Source: Natronolimnobius baerhuensis (GTDB lineage: Archaea > Halobacteriota > Halobacteria > Halobacteriales > Natrialbaceae). Taken from it: a DNA stretch of 64,000 nt. The first letter of the stretch is position 1, and each line of letters opens with the position of its first letter. Positions 53,054-61,383 of the stretch are shown here, piece after piece. Made by a program: the position numbers and the translations under genes. The notes under the pieces are model-generated. The model was not told the origin of the DNA and did not search any database. It saw only the letters and a list, made by a program, of their open reading frames with translations. The stretch spans positions 434,001-498,000 of the forward strand of contig NZ_MWPH01000003.1 in the NCBI RefSeq assembly GCF_002177135.1. The letters are read 5' to 3'.

Positions 53054-53824
53054 ATGGACCCCGCGGTACTTCGGGAGGACATGGTCGACGGCCTCGAGGC
53101 CGCTCCCAAGGAGATTCTCGAGGATGACGCTGTCGGCGTCGCGATGCGAGATGTCCCCCGCCACGAGTTCGTCGACGAAGAACGGGCGGCCTACGAGGAC
53201 CGAGAATACGAGGCACACGGGACCCGCATCCTCGCGCCAAGCACCGTTGCCCGACTCCTGCAGGCGTGCTCGCTTGAGGAGGACCAATCCGTCCTGATCG
53301 TCGGCGTTGGCGTCGGCTACACAGCGGCAGTGACCGCCGAACTCGTCGGCGAGACGAACGTCCACGCAGTCGACATCGCACGCCCGCTCGTTATCGCCGC
53401 CCGAACTAATCTCGAGGCGGCCGGCTACGATGGCGTCCTCGTCGATTGTCGCGACGGTGCCGATGGCCTCCCCGAATACGCGCCGTTCGACCGCATTGTG
53501 CTCGAGGCTGCTGCCGTCGACCCGCCGCGAGCACTCCTCGAGCAACTCGCACCCGACGGACGACTGGTCTACCCGCGTGGCTCACAGACACAGCGACTCG
53601 AGGTCGTCACTGCGAGTGGTGATCGCGAGCGTGACCATGACCGCCACGGCGTCGTTGCGTTCGATCCATTACTCGTCGAGGGTGAACAGGTCGGTGCCGT
53701 CGAACGGAATCGAATGGCACGCGAGGATCGTGAACACGCCCGCCAGCGCGCCGAATCTCGCCGCGGCTGGGAGCAGGAGTGGATCGAGTGGGACGACGCG
53801 GTCGACTCGCCCTCGAGATTCTGA
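53054..53824 (+). CDS. Pcm-like methyltransferase paralog
   Basis: 256 residues. SAM motif I is LIVGVGVGYTAAVTAELVGE and the later strands FDRIVLEAAAVDPPRALLEQ and PDGRLVYPRGSQTQRLEVVT match the Pcm fold. The substrate-binding GDGQTIS motif is replaced by HGTRILAPSTVARLLQA. An extra charged C-terminal extension (NRMAREDREHARQRAESRRG) is not in Pcm. So it is a SAM-dependent methyltransferase with a changed substrate, probably arisen by tandem duplication. Target unknown. Confidence 0.85.
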   Translation: MDPAVLREDMVDGLEAAPKEILEDDAVGVAMRDVPRHEFVDEERAAYEDREYEAHGTRILAPSTVARLLQACSLEEDQSVLIVGVGVGYTAAVTAELVGETNVHAVDIARPLVIAARTNLEAAGYDGVLVDCRDGADGLPEYAPFDRIVLEAAAVDPPRALLEQLAPDGRLVYPRGSQTQRLEVVTASGDRERDHDRHGVVAFDPLLVEGEQVGAVERNRMAREDREHARQRAESRRGWEQEWIEWDDAVDSPSRF

Positions 53825-53889
53825 TTCTACCGTTCCAATTCGGCAGTCACAACAGCGCCGTCGCTCACAACTAGTAGGTCTCGGAAAGT

Positions 53890-53911
53890 GGGGGTGGGGG
53901 ATTGGGGGTGG
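53890..53911 (+). other. G-run cluster in a convergent gap (possible G-quadruplex)
   Basis: Three runs of five Gs (53890-53894, 53896-53900, 53904-53908), then two Gs, with a further run of six near 53952. The 182-base gap between pcm paralog and the HTH-10 regulator also has a 7-bp repeat (TGGCGAT at 53909-53915 with ATCGCCA at 53928-53934). Structure is predicted by eye only. Confidence 0.4.
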
Positions 53912-53998
53912 CGATAGCCTATCGCAAATCGCCATCTGTTCGTATGCAGCGTGGGGGGTTAAATATAATTTCTAATTGTTTAGTGGCCTCTCAATATC

Positions 53999-54018
53999 GA
54001 CTCTAGTTAATTAGAGTC
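53999..54018 (-). terminator. Hairpin over the stop codon of the HTH-10 regulator
   Basis: GACTCTA, loop GTTAAT, TAGAGTC: a perfect 7-bp inverted repeat that includes the stop codon of the minus-strand gene (54007-54009). Just beyond it the minus strand is AT-rich, which suits transcription termination. Confidence 0.45.
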
Positions 54019-56181
54019 ACCCTCGAACGCCAGGTCGACGAGTTTTCGCTCCGCCGCACGGAGATGGTAGTGATACGTCGGCGCAGAGACCGACAGCGTC
54101 GCAGCCAGGTCCTCACCGGTCCCCTCTCGCGGCCACTCGAAGAACCCGCCGTAGTGGGCCGCCTGCAACGCCTCGTACTGTTTGTCCGTCAGTCGCTCCT
54201 CGAGATAGGTATCGAGTTGCCGAGCCGACCGCGTCGTCCGCTCTCGGCGGGCCTCGAGTTCCGTATCGGGATACGCTGCAGTGATCGCATCGATCAGCGA
54301 CCGCGCTTCGACTTGCTGTGGAACCTCGAGAATCAGCGTCGAAACACCGTTTTCGGCGCGTGCCGTTCGAAGCCGCACGTCGTAGCTTCGCAGCACTTCC
54401 AGAAACGGCGTGACGCTGACCGTCACCTCGAACAGCGTCTCATCCTCGCCTTCGGATACCGTCGAAATCGTCTCGACCGTTGCCTTCTCTGCGGCCAGTT
54501 CGAGCAAATCCGTGTCCGCTGCCGTACTAAGAAAGATGACGATCTCGTCACCCCGGTCGATTGCCCCCTCGAGAACCAGTGGCTCATCAATCGCACTCGA
54601 GAGTCGATTGAGCAGGAGTCGCTCGTCCCCGCACCTAAGTTCGAGCTCGAGGCGGCTGTCAGTAAGCATCGCTCGCGTCCGCTCGACTGACCGGATGGCG
54701 TAGCCGATTGTCTCGCCGAGTTCGCCGAGGACGTCGCGTTCGCTCTCACTGAGCGCGTTTGCACCGCTCATATAGACGAGCAAAGCACCGTGTCTACGCT
54801 CGTCGTCGACCAGCGGGACCGCAAGCACCGTCTGAAAGCCGTAGGTCAGTGCCTCCTTTCGACGGCGCTCCCAGCCCGTGGTCTCAAGAACATTTTGGAC
54901 CTCCTGCAGTTCGCCGGTCTTGATCACGGTTTCGACGAGATCGGTTTCGGGTGCGCAGGGCCCGTCTTCTCGGACCTGATCGATGTACGCGGCATCGATT
55001 CCAGCCCACTCTGCCGGCTCGGGTGGCGTCTCGTCGGTCGTTGCGATCCAGGCGAATCGATAGCGATCCGTCTCCGCGAGTCGGTTACAGACGATTGAAA
55101 CGATCTCTTCGCGGGTCGTCGCCTGTGCCGTCCCGTGGTTGATCTCGCGAACGATCTCGTTGATGTGATTGAGTCGGGTGAGTTCCTCGTTTTTCCGTGT
55201 GAGCGTGCGGTCGTGTTCTCGAAGGAGTTGCTCGCGCTCTGCCCGATCCAGTGCCGCTTCGGTATTGGCCGCCAGAATCTGAATTGGCTCAGTCGTTGTC
55301 TCATCGAATCCACCGACTGCATCCGTCCCTGCGACCAACACGCCGTGGATCCCAAGTGGCACGATCAGTTCGTTCTGACAGAGTGGCTCCGTGCCAGCTG
55401 GCGCTGATTCCGGCCCCGGCATGCTCTCGCTTCCGCCGTCGCCGTTCGCATCGGTTCTCCCCTCAGAGTTGCCAGCCGAGAGACCCTCGTAATAGGTGCT
55501 CTCTCCTTCCGAAAAAACGTCCCAGACGATGCCCGAACCGCGGTGAAAGCTCGTCTCCGGATCGACGACTGTTTGTGGGTCGGTCCGGGAGGCCACATGC
55601 TCGAGTGCGCCCTCAGTTGGCTCGAATGCGTAGGCTGCGGCGACGGGAACGTCGAAAATCTCGCCGGCTGTCTCGACTGCCAGGCGATAGATGTCGGCTT
55701 TGTTCTCCGTTCGCATTAGATCCCGCGTCGTCTCGTGAAGCGTCGCGAGCGTCCGTTCGTAGCGTCGCTCGCTCTCCCGTAACTCTGTCTCGGTTCGGTA
55801 CTGCACCACTGCGTTCATGATCTGATTCGCCAGCAGCGTGTACTGTTCGTCACCAGTCCCCTTCTGGAGGTACTGCGTCACGCCAGCCGCAATCGCCTCA
55901 CTTGCGACCTCCTCGGAACCGCGCCCGGTAAAGAGAATAAAGGGGAGATTCGGATCATCCTCGCGAATCTGCTCTAACAACTCGAGACCGCTTAACTGTG
56001 GCATCTCGTAGTCACTGACGATGCAGTCGATGTCGTGGCTGTCGAACGCCTCGAGCGCCTCGTCGGTGCTCGTCGCTGATTTCGCGGTGATCGCGTCTTC
56101 CTCGTGCTCGAGCATTTGTCCGGCGATATCTGCAAATCCCGGTTCGTTGTCAACGACGAGGACGGTCATCGAGTTCGTCAT
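54007..56181 (-). CDS. Receiver/GAF/HTH-10 transcriptional regulator (Bat family)
   Basis: 724 residues from the ATG at 56181 (MTNSMTVLVVDNEPGFADIA). A receiver domain (about 5-125) has the phospho-Asp in DIDCIVSDYEMPQLSGLELL and the Lys in YLQKGTGDEQYT. Two GAF-type sensors follow (about 160-330 and 370-520; QTVLAVPLVDDERRHGALLV), then a Bat-type domain, and the C-terminal HTH-10 (LTDKQYEALQAAHYGGFFEW, EDLAATLSVSAPTYHYHLRA). So it joins phosphorelay input and DNA binding in one chain. Partner kinase and genes are unknown. It faces the tRNA-Asp region and its own start lies 407 bases from the first tRNA. Confidence 0.88.
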   Translation of the reverse strand: MTNSMTVLVVDNEPGFADIAGQMLEHEEDAITAKSATSTDEALEAFDSHDIDCIVSDYEMPQLSGLELLEQIREDDPNLPFILFTGRGSEEVASEAIAAGVTQYLQKGTGDEQYTLLANQIMNAVVQYRTETELRESERRYERTLATLHETTRDLMRTENKADIYRLAVETAGEIFDVPVAAAYAFEPTEGALEHVASRTDPQTVVDPETSFHRGSGIVWDVFSEGESTYYEGLSAGNSEGRTDANGDGGSESMPGPESAPAGTEPLCQNELIVPLGIHGVLVAGTDAVGGFDETTTEPIQILAANTEAALDRAEREQLLREHDRTLTRKNEELTRLNHINEIVREINHGTAQATTREEIVSIVCNRLAETDRYRFAWIATTDETPPEPAEWAGIDAAYIDQVREDGPCAPETDLVETVIKTGELQEVQNVLETTGWERRRKEALTYGFQTVLAVPLVDDERRHGALLVYMSGANALSESERDVLGELGETIGYAIRSVERTRAMLTDSRLELELRCGDERLLLNRLSSAIDEPLVLEGAIDRGDEIVIFLSTAADTDLLELAAEKATVETISTVSEGEDETLFEVTVSVTPFLEVLRSYDVRLRTARAENGVSTLILEVPQQVEARSLIDAITAAYPDTELEARRERTTRSARQLDTYLEERLTDKQYEALQAAHYGGFFEWPREGTGEDLAATLSVSAPTYHYHLRAAERKLVDLAFEGDSN

Positions 56182-56384
56182 ACCAGTCACAGTCGGTCGC
56201 GTCTGTTGTTCGACCAATGACGCGACCGCTACGTAAGTCGTTCCATCTGCTGACTTCCCAACTGCTGTCCTCGCGTGCGTGCCGAAATGCACAGTGACGT
56301 TCCACAGTTGCCGTCGCACCGTCGTAACCGCATCCGGTGGTCCGTCTTCTCGTTGCTGTCGCTCTCGAGTGACGCCGCCTCACT
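56182..56384. other. Upstream region of the HTH-10 regulator, no gene seen
   Basis: 203 bases, GC-rich, with no plausible protein or RNA. The promoter of the regulator should lie here. The repeat block begins at its far end. Confidence 0.4.
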
Positions 56385-56520
56385 CACGAATAACACACGC
56401 TCCGCGATGCTCGTTGATGTTGTTCGCGAAAGAAGACGCCCGAGGCGGGATTTGAACCGAAGCCAGACGTGCTCGCTCACTGCGTTCGCTGTGCGCGACT
56501 GGCAGGATTCATATCCCTGT
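56385..56520 (-). repeat. tRNA-Asp-associated repeat block A with degenerate tRNA 3' fragment
   Basis: A module of short repeats: a cacgctccgc-type segment (56385-56437), then gcccgaggcgggatttgaac (56438-56457), which resembles the 3' end of tRNA-Asp as read on the top strand, then gaagccagacgtgctcgctc and its continuation (56459-56510). The same elements recur at 59556-59850. One base pair order is changed (gag/ggag), so the fragment cannot be a functional tRNA. Reads as a scar or degenerate copy of the tRNA end. Confidence 0.6.
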
Positions 56521-56588
56521 TGCGGGTCTCTCGATTCAGTCCTCGCTCGTCGCTACGCTCCTCGCTCGAGAGTTGAAATCGAGAGAAC

Positions 56589-56660
56589 GCCCGGAGCGGG
56601 ATTTGAACCCGCGTCACAACCGTGACAGGGTTGTATGATGGGCCACTACACCATCCGGGC
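56589..56660 (-). tRNA. tRNA-Asp (anticodon GTC), copy 1
   Basis: On the minus strand gcccggatggtgtagtggcc opens the acceptor and D-arm, the anticodon arm is caacc-ctgtcac-ggttg with GTC, and the T-arm ends gggttcaaatcccgctccgggc. The acceptor pairs GCCCGGA with TCCGGGC. 72 bases, no CCA encoded. A second copy of the same sequence lies at 59914-59985, with about 23 identical upstream bases (5' flank). Confidence 0.93.
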
Positions 56661-56840
56661 TTACAACCAATCCTTTCCCGGTGAGTACCTTAAGGGTTCT
56701 GTTTCAGATCGCCGGACGAGAGTTGAATTGTCAACTTACTCTCTCGTTACGCGTCCCGGCTGTCAAACAGATCGGTGTCAACACTGTCGCGACTACGATA
56801 TGTGTACGGCCGCACCGAAAAATCGTGACAGCAATCCGTC

Positions 56841-59237
56841 TCAGTCGTCGTCGGCGACAATCGTCACGTCGTCGGATCGATTGCCTCCCACGTCCGCGTT
56901 CGCATCCGCATCCGTTTCGAAACGGCCAGTCAGAGACTGCAGTTCCGTTGCACGATCCGAGAGCGACGCCGCATTGGTGGCAATTTCGGTCACCGCACTC
57001 GTCTGTTCCTCCGCCGCTGCCGAGACGTTCTGTGCCCCGTCGGCTGTCTCTTTGCCAACGCTCGAGATTTCGTCGACCATCGTCGAGACCTCCTGTGCCG
57101 ACGCCGCCTGATCGTCGGTCGCCTCGTCAATCGACTGGACGCCGGCGTTTGCGTCCTCGACACTCTCGACAATCGAGTCAAGCGTCGTGAGCGTTCTGTC
57201 AATCGTCTCTCGGCCGTCCTCAATTTCCGTCTCCATCTCGCTCATGTCTGCGGCGACAGATTCCGTCGACGCTTCGACCGTTTGAACGAGGGATTCGACC
57301 TCGTCAGTCGCGTCAGCAGTTTCCTCTGCGAGTGACTTGACCTCGCTTGCGACGACGGCGAACCCATCACCAGCCTCGCCGGCCGTCGCCGCCTCGATGG
57401 AGGCGTTCAGAGCCAGCATATTGGTTTCCTCGGCGATTCGATCAATCAACTCGACGATTTCACCGATTCGCTCGACCTCTTCTTGCAGCGAGTCCATCTC
57501 CGCAGCCGTATCCACGGCCTTCGACTCGATTTGGTCCATCCGCTCGACGGCGTCGTTCGCCGCGACTGCACCCTCCTGGCCCAGTTCAGCCGCGTGGCCG
57601 GACTGCTCTGCGACCGTCTCCGAGGATGACGCGACCTCTTCTATCGTCGCCGAGAGGTCACTCATCGCTGCGGCTGCCGTATCGAGTTTCTCGCTCTGGG
57701 TCTCCGCACCCGCCGAAATCTCCTCGATACTCTCAGCGACCTCCCCGCTCGAGGCTTCGATCTCCGCCGTCGAGGCAGTTACGTCCTCACTCCGCTCGTC
57801 GACCTGTTCGGCGACGTCCTGAATCTGGACGACCATCCCTTCAATGTCAGCCAGCATTTCGTTTAGCGCTTCGCCGATTTCGGTCATGGCCTGACTCTCG
57901 CTGTCCGTCTCGAGCCGCCGGGTCAGATCGCCGTCGGCAGCGGCCTCAATCGATTCACGGTACTCCTCGGCTTTCGCCTCTAAGTGTCGGCTGAGTGCCT
58001 CCGCGTCGGCCTTGGCTTGCTCGGCGTCTGCCTCTGCCGTCTCGGCCTCGGATTTGGCCTGTTCGGCCTGCTCTTTGGCGTCCTCCGCCTCCTGCGCTCG
58101 CTGTTCGACTTCCGAGAGTTGACCTTTGAGCGTATCGCGAATCCGGGCAAACAACGTCGAGAGATCACCGAATTCATCGGTTCTGGACTGGTTGATCTCT
58201 ACCTCGAGATTTCCGTCCTCGATCTCCTCGGCGTACCCGGTCATCGTCTCGAGCGAGTTGTTAACGTCTCGAGAGATGACGCCGCCAACGACGACGAAGC
58301 CGAGAATGGCGATCCCGATTAACACGCCGATTGTCTGTGTTACCTCATCGACTGTCCCGAAGACGGTACTCTCGGGTGCGGCGACAGTCACCGCCCACGG
58401 TTTCTCCTCGAGGGGAACCGTCGCGACGACGACGTCGTTGTCCTCGAGCGCCTCGAGGTCACTCGTCACGTGATCGAGTCGTGACTCCGTCACGCTCGAC
58501 TGGAGGTGTGGCAGTTCCTCGAGCAGGACGAACTCCTCGAGAATCATGTCTGGGTCCTCGGCGAGGGTTACCTGTCCGCTTTCCGTTGATATCACCTGCA
58601 TTGTGCTCCCGTTCATCGGTGCCGTAAGGAGTTCGCTCTGTTCGGAGAGGTCGACCTCGATAACAATCGCATGGCTTGTGTGGCGACTAACTGGACTGGC
58701 GAATCCAATCTGCTGGCCGTCGTCAGTCTCGTACGGCTCGAACGAGCGGACGTCGTTCGGGTGTGCGAATGAATCGTAGTCGACCGCCCACGGTCGGTCA
58801 GATTCGTCAACCGTCTCACCCTCTCGTTCGTGGTCTGAACTGACCTCGATGGTTTCGTTGTCCATGTCGAAGTAGTGGATCGTCTGTACGTCCTCAGGAA
58901 GGATCCGAACGTTCGACTGGAGATCCACCCGGACTGCTCTGGTATCTCTGTCCGACAGGAGCGGATCATCAGAGATTCGCTGGGCGTGCTCACCACGGTC
59001 GCGCACGAAGTCGTCGATTGCCTGTGCCTCCCGGTCGGCGGCGTTGATCATCGTCTCTTCGGCGTCGTCCTCGACGCTCGCTTCCGCCTGTGCGAACGCG
59101 ACGTAGCCCGCCCCAAGCAGCGTTGCAGTGACAATGAGAATCGCGACTCCAATCTTGAGGAAATACCGACTCCGGACCCTATCGTATACTCGACGATGGA
59201 ACGAATCGCCGTCCCCATCGTCTTCTGCAGTCTCCAT
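56841..59237 (-). CDS. Methyl-accepting chemotaxis transducer (Htr-like)
   Basis: 798 residues from the ATG at 59237. TM1 (about 24-44: [20 protein letters not shown]), an external sensor part with dCache-like features (about 45-290; [20 protein letters not shown]), TM2 (about 300-323: [20 protein letters not shown]), HAMP (about 325-375), a helical coiled coil, and the MA signalling domain with the hairpin tip [20 protein letters not shown] and [18 protein letters not shown]. Predicted to send signals to CheA/CheW; the ligand is unknown. It is the only gene between the two tRNA-Asp copies. TATA-like ggttaagctta at 59259-59270 lies about 28 bases upstream. Confidence 0.93.
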   Translation of the reverse strand: METAEDDGDGDSFHRRVYDRVRSRYFLKIGVAILIVTATLLGAGYVAFAQAEASVEDDAEETMINAADREAQAIDDFVRDRGEHAQRISDDPLLSDRDTRAVRVDLQSNVRILPEDVQTIHYFDMDNETIEVSSDHEREGETVDESDRPWAVDYDSFAHPNDVRSFEPYETDDGQQIGFASPVSRHTSHAIVIEVDLSEQSELLTAPMNGSTMQVISTESGQVTLAEDPDMILEEFVLLEELPHLQSSVTESRLDHVTSDLEALEDNDVVVATVPLEEKPWAVTVAAPESTVFGTVDEVTQTIGVLIGIAILGFVVVGGVISRDVNNSLETMTGYAEEIEDGNLEVEINQSRTDEFGDLSTLFARIRDTLKGQLSEVEQRAQEAEDAKEQAEQAKSEAETAEADAEQAKADAEALSRHLEAKAEEYRESIEAAADGDLTRRLETDSESQAMTEIGEALNEMLADIEGMVVQIQDVAEQVDERSEDVTASTAEIEASSGEVAESIEEISAGAETQSEKLDTAAAAMSDLSATIEEVASSSETVAEQSGHAAELGQEGAVAANDAVERMDQIESKAVDTAAEMDSLQEEVERIGEIVELIDRIAEETNMLALNASIEAATAGEAGDGFAVVASEVKSLAEETADATDEVESLVQTVEASTESVAADMSEMETEIEDGRETIDRTLTTLDSIVESVEDANAGVQSIDEATDDQAASAQEVSTMVDEISSVGKETADGAQNVSAAAEEQTSAVTEIATNAASLSDRATELQSLTGRFETDADANADVGGNRSDDVTIVADDD

Positions 59238-59555
59238 ATACTCACATGTCAGAATCAATGGTTAAGCTTAGTGGCCCAAATCATGTGACACAGTCGCTCT
59301 ATCATGATATATTGGGTTGATTATCTTGGTGATGATATTGAATCCCACACGTCATTACGTGTCAAGCTGGCTGTCTCGTGACCCGACGACAACCGATCAA
59401 ACACACTCGAAAGATTTCATCGTGTCGTGCTTGTTCGCGGCGAGACAGCGCTCGAGGCAGAAGGTAATGCCAGCAGAAAGCGCCTGAGGCAGAATGTAAC
59501 CACGATTACAGCAAGACTGCTCCCTGATTTAGATCTCTCTTTCCATCTTTTCCGT
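59238..59555. other. AT-rich upstream region of the transducer gene
   Basis: 318 bases without a supported gene. It holds the transducer promoter (ggttaagctta, 59259-59270) and an AT-rich patch (tatcatgatatattgggttg around 59300). Nothing else recognised. Confidence 0.45.
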
Positions 59556-59633
59556 TCACGAAGTACGAGCACACGCTCCGCGGTGCTCGTCGATGTTGTT
59601 CGCTGAAGAAGACGCCCGGAGCGGGATGTGAAC
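59556..59633 (-). repeat. Repeat module B1 with tRNA-Asp 3'-like fragment
   Basis: Starts tcacgaagtacgagcacacg (59556-59575), continues to gaagaagac and ends in gcccggagcgggatgtgaac (59614-59633), the tRNA-Asp 3' end with one mismatch (gatgtg for gatttg). An almost identical module begins exactly 300 bases later at 59856. A divergent relative lies at 56385-56457. Confidence 0.6.
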
Positions 59634-59757
59634 AACCTGAACTCGCTCACGTTGCTCGCTCGTTCCGTCGTTCAAATCCCTCGTCAGCGTTTTTCAAAAT
59701 TCGAGGATGGTCGCAACACTGCAAGCTGGTTGCTCAGGAATTGAATTTCGAGAGAAC

Positions 59758-59837
59758 GCCCGGAGCGGGATTTGAACCGAAGCCAGACGTGCTCGCTCAC
59801 TGCGTTCGCTGTGCGCGACTGGCAGGGTTCAAATCCC
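59758..59837 (-). repeat. Repeat module B2: second tRNA-like 3' fragment with 12-bp inverted repeat
   Basis: gcccggagcgggatttgaac (59758-59777) is an exact tRNA-Asp 3'-end match, followed by gaagccagacgtgctcgctc and its continuation, as in block A. gggatttgaacc (59766-59777) and ggttcaaatccc (59826-59837) form a perfect 12-bp inverted repeat about 48 bases apart. Both arms resemble T-arm sequences, one on each strand. Confidence 0.6.
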
Positions 59838-59855
59838 TCTTTTCGTCTTTTTCGC

Positions 59856-59913
59856 TCACGAAGTACGAGCACACGCTCCGCGGTGCTCGTCAGAGTTGTT
59901 CGCGAAAGAAGAC
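59856..59913 (-). repeat. Repeat module B3 leading into tRNA-Asp copy 2
   Basis: tcacgaagtacgagcacacg repeats exactly as at 59556, with small changes after it (cagagttgttcgcgaaagaa), and runs straight into the tRNA-Asp gene at 59914 in the same relative position that module B1 runs into its fragment. The period is 300 bases. Confidence 0.6.
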
Positions 59914-59985
59914 GCCCGGAGCGGGATTTGAACCCGCGTCACAACCGTGACAGGGTTGTATGATGGGCCACTACACCATCCGGGC
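59914..59985 (-). tRNA. tRNA-Asp (anticodon GTC), copy 2
   Basis: Same 72-base sequence as copy 1 at 56589-56660, and the next 23 bases beyond its 5' end also match. On the minus strand it reads gcccggatggtgtagtggcc, caacc-ctgtcac-ggttg, with GTC. The two copies are 3325 bases apart, with a transducer gene and repeat modules between. Confidence 0.93.
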
Positions 59986-60233
59986 TTACAACCAATCCTT
60001 TCCCGGTGACAGTATTAAGGCTTTCCAATCAACCGCCGTGTGGTACGGCGAATCGAGCCATGAATGCGAGTGAATCAGTCCCGAACTCGAGCGAGATCTC
60101 TCAGGACTGTTCTTGAATCAACTTGTCACACATTAGCACGACTCTGGGGCACAGTCGACCAGAAATAGTTACGGCGCTGATCTTATCACACAACTGTCGA
60201 GTTCGAAGTTGTGCGATAGTCGCCTCGAGAAGT

Positions 60234-60303
60234 GCGCCGACCGGGAATTGAACCCGGGCTAGAGCCTTGGGAAGGCTCTGTCCTACCACTGGACCACCGG
60301 CGC
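60234..60303 (-). tRNA. tRNA-Gly (anticodon CCC)
   Basis: Minus strand: gcgccggtggtccagtggta acceptor and D-arm, anticodon arm gagcc-ttcccaa-ggctc with CCC, T-arm cccgggttcaattcccgg and acceptor end tcggcgc pairing with gcgccgg (one G-U). About 70 bases, no CCA encoded. Confidence 0.85.
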
Positions 60304-60354
60304 GCACTCACTGTGATCGTTCGCGCCACGATTCGCAGTTCCAGCGGAACTGCT

Positions 60355-60369
60355 CACCACCGGCGCGCA
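60355..60369 (-). repeat. Copy of the tRNA-Gly 5' end upstream of the gene
   Basis: The 14-base segment accaccggcgcgca found at the 5' end of tRNA-Gly (60293-60306) occurs again here, about 62 bases further upstream. Only the 5' end is duplicated. Possibly a scar; chance is not excluded. Confidence 0.35.
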
Positions 60370-60492
60370 TTTCGTCGTAGTCGATGTTGACACTTGAACG
60401 TAGCGCTCGAGTCGCTCATCAAAAGTTCGCACTCGTCCAGTTTTTCGCCTCGAGGGGAGTTTATTAGGCGCTGCTGTCCGTAGGAGTGGCAT

Positions 60493-61287
60493 ATGCTCGA
60501 CCTTCGGTTTTCGGACGCAGAATTGGACCAGCGACGCGATCACATTCTGGCCTTTATTCAGGACCGCGTGGATGCGGCGGGTGCTGACGGTGCTGTCCTT
60601 GGCCTGTCTGGGGGAATCGACAGTACGCTCACCGCGTTTCTCGCTGTTGAGGCACTCGGCGCGGAACACGTCCACGGACTCGTCTTGCCGGCGACAGTCA
60701 GTAGCGAGGGCAATATGAGCGACGCCGAACGGGTTGCCCAGGACCTCGAGATTAGCTACGACGTCATCGAGATCGAACCGCTCGTCGACTCGTTGCTCGA
60801 GGTCTATCCCGGGGCTGAAGGCGACCGCGAAGCAGTTGGAAATGCGCGTGCGCGCGTCCGTGGTGTGATGAATTATCTGGTGGCGAACCACGAGAACCGA
60901 CTCGTCCTCGGGACGGGCAACCGTAGCGAGGCCGCTGTTGGCTACTTCACCAAGTACGGCGACGGGGCGGTGGACTGTCACCCAATCGGGACCCTCTACA
61001 AGGGACAGGTTCGCCAACTCGCACGCCACGTCGGCGTTCCCGAGGAACTGGCCGCCAAGACAGCGACCGCAGAGCTGTGGGCCGACCAGACCGACGAGGA
61101 CGAACTGGGACTCAGCTACGAGGTGCTTGATTCGATCCTTGCGACGCATATCGACGGGCCACTCTCTGTCGGCGCGACCTGCCGCCTGCTCGAGGTGGAT
61201 GTTGAGACCGTCGAGCGAGTTCGGACACTGTACGAGCAAAGCGAGCACAAGCGACACGTCCCGCCAGCGCCGGACCCACTCGAGTAA
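60493..61287 (+). CDS. nadE: NAD synthetase (NH3-dependent)
   Basis: 264 residues, short NadE without glutaminase domain. Converts deamido-NAD+ to NAD+ with ATP and ammonia. PP-loop GLSGGIDSTLTAFLAVEALG, then GVMNYLVANHENRLVLGTGN, RSEAAVGYFTKYGDGAVDCH, PIGTLYKGQVRQLARHVGVP and TATAELWADQTDEDELGLSY, all typical. Starts at ATG 60493 in front of LDLRFSDAELDQRRDHILAF. Ends with basic-acidic tail. Independent of its neighbours. Confidence 0.95.
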   Translation: MLDLRFSDAELDQRRDHILAFIQDRVDAAGADGAVLGLSGGIDSTLTAFLAVEALGAEHVHGLVLPATVSSEGNMSDAERVAQDLEISYDVIEIEPLVDSLLEVYPGAEGDREAVGNARARVRGVMNYLVANHENRLVLGTGNRSEAAVGYFTKYGDGAVDCHPIGTLYKGQVRQLARHVGVPEELAAKTATAELWADQTDEDELGLSYEVLDSILATHIDGPLSVGATCRLLEVDVETVERVRTLYEQSEHKRHVPPAPDPLE

Positions 61288-61383
61288 CGAACAGTTCAGT
61301 GGCGACGTGTGTCACGACAGTTGGTATCGGCCTGGAGCGGCGTTTCCAAAGGTCTTTGCCTCCTCCGTCGTAACCCTCAGCCA

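Noticed and set aside
59741-59963. Small plus-strand frames over the tRNA-Asp region (phrases like GAGFEPASQP)
   Set aside because: These come from reading tRNA 3' ends and T-arms as protein, a known cause of false gene calls.
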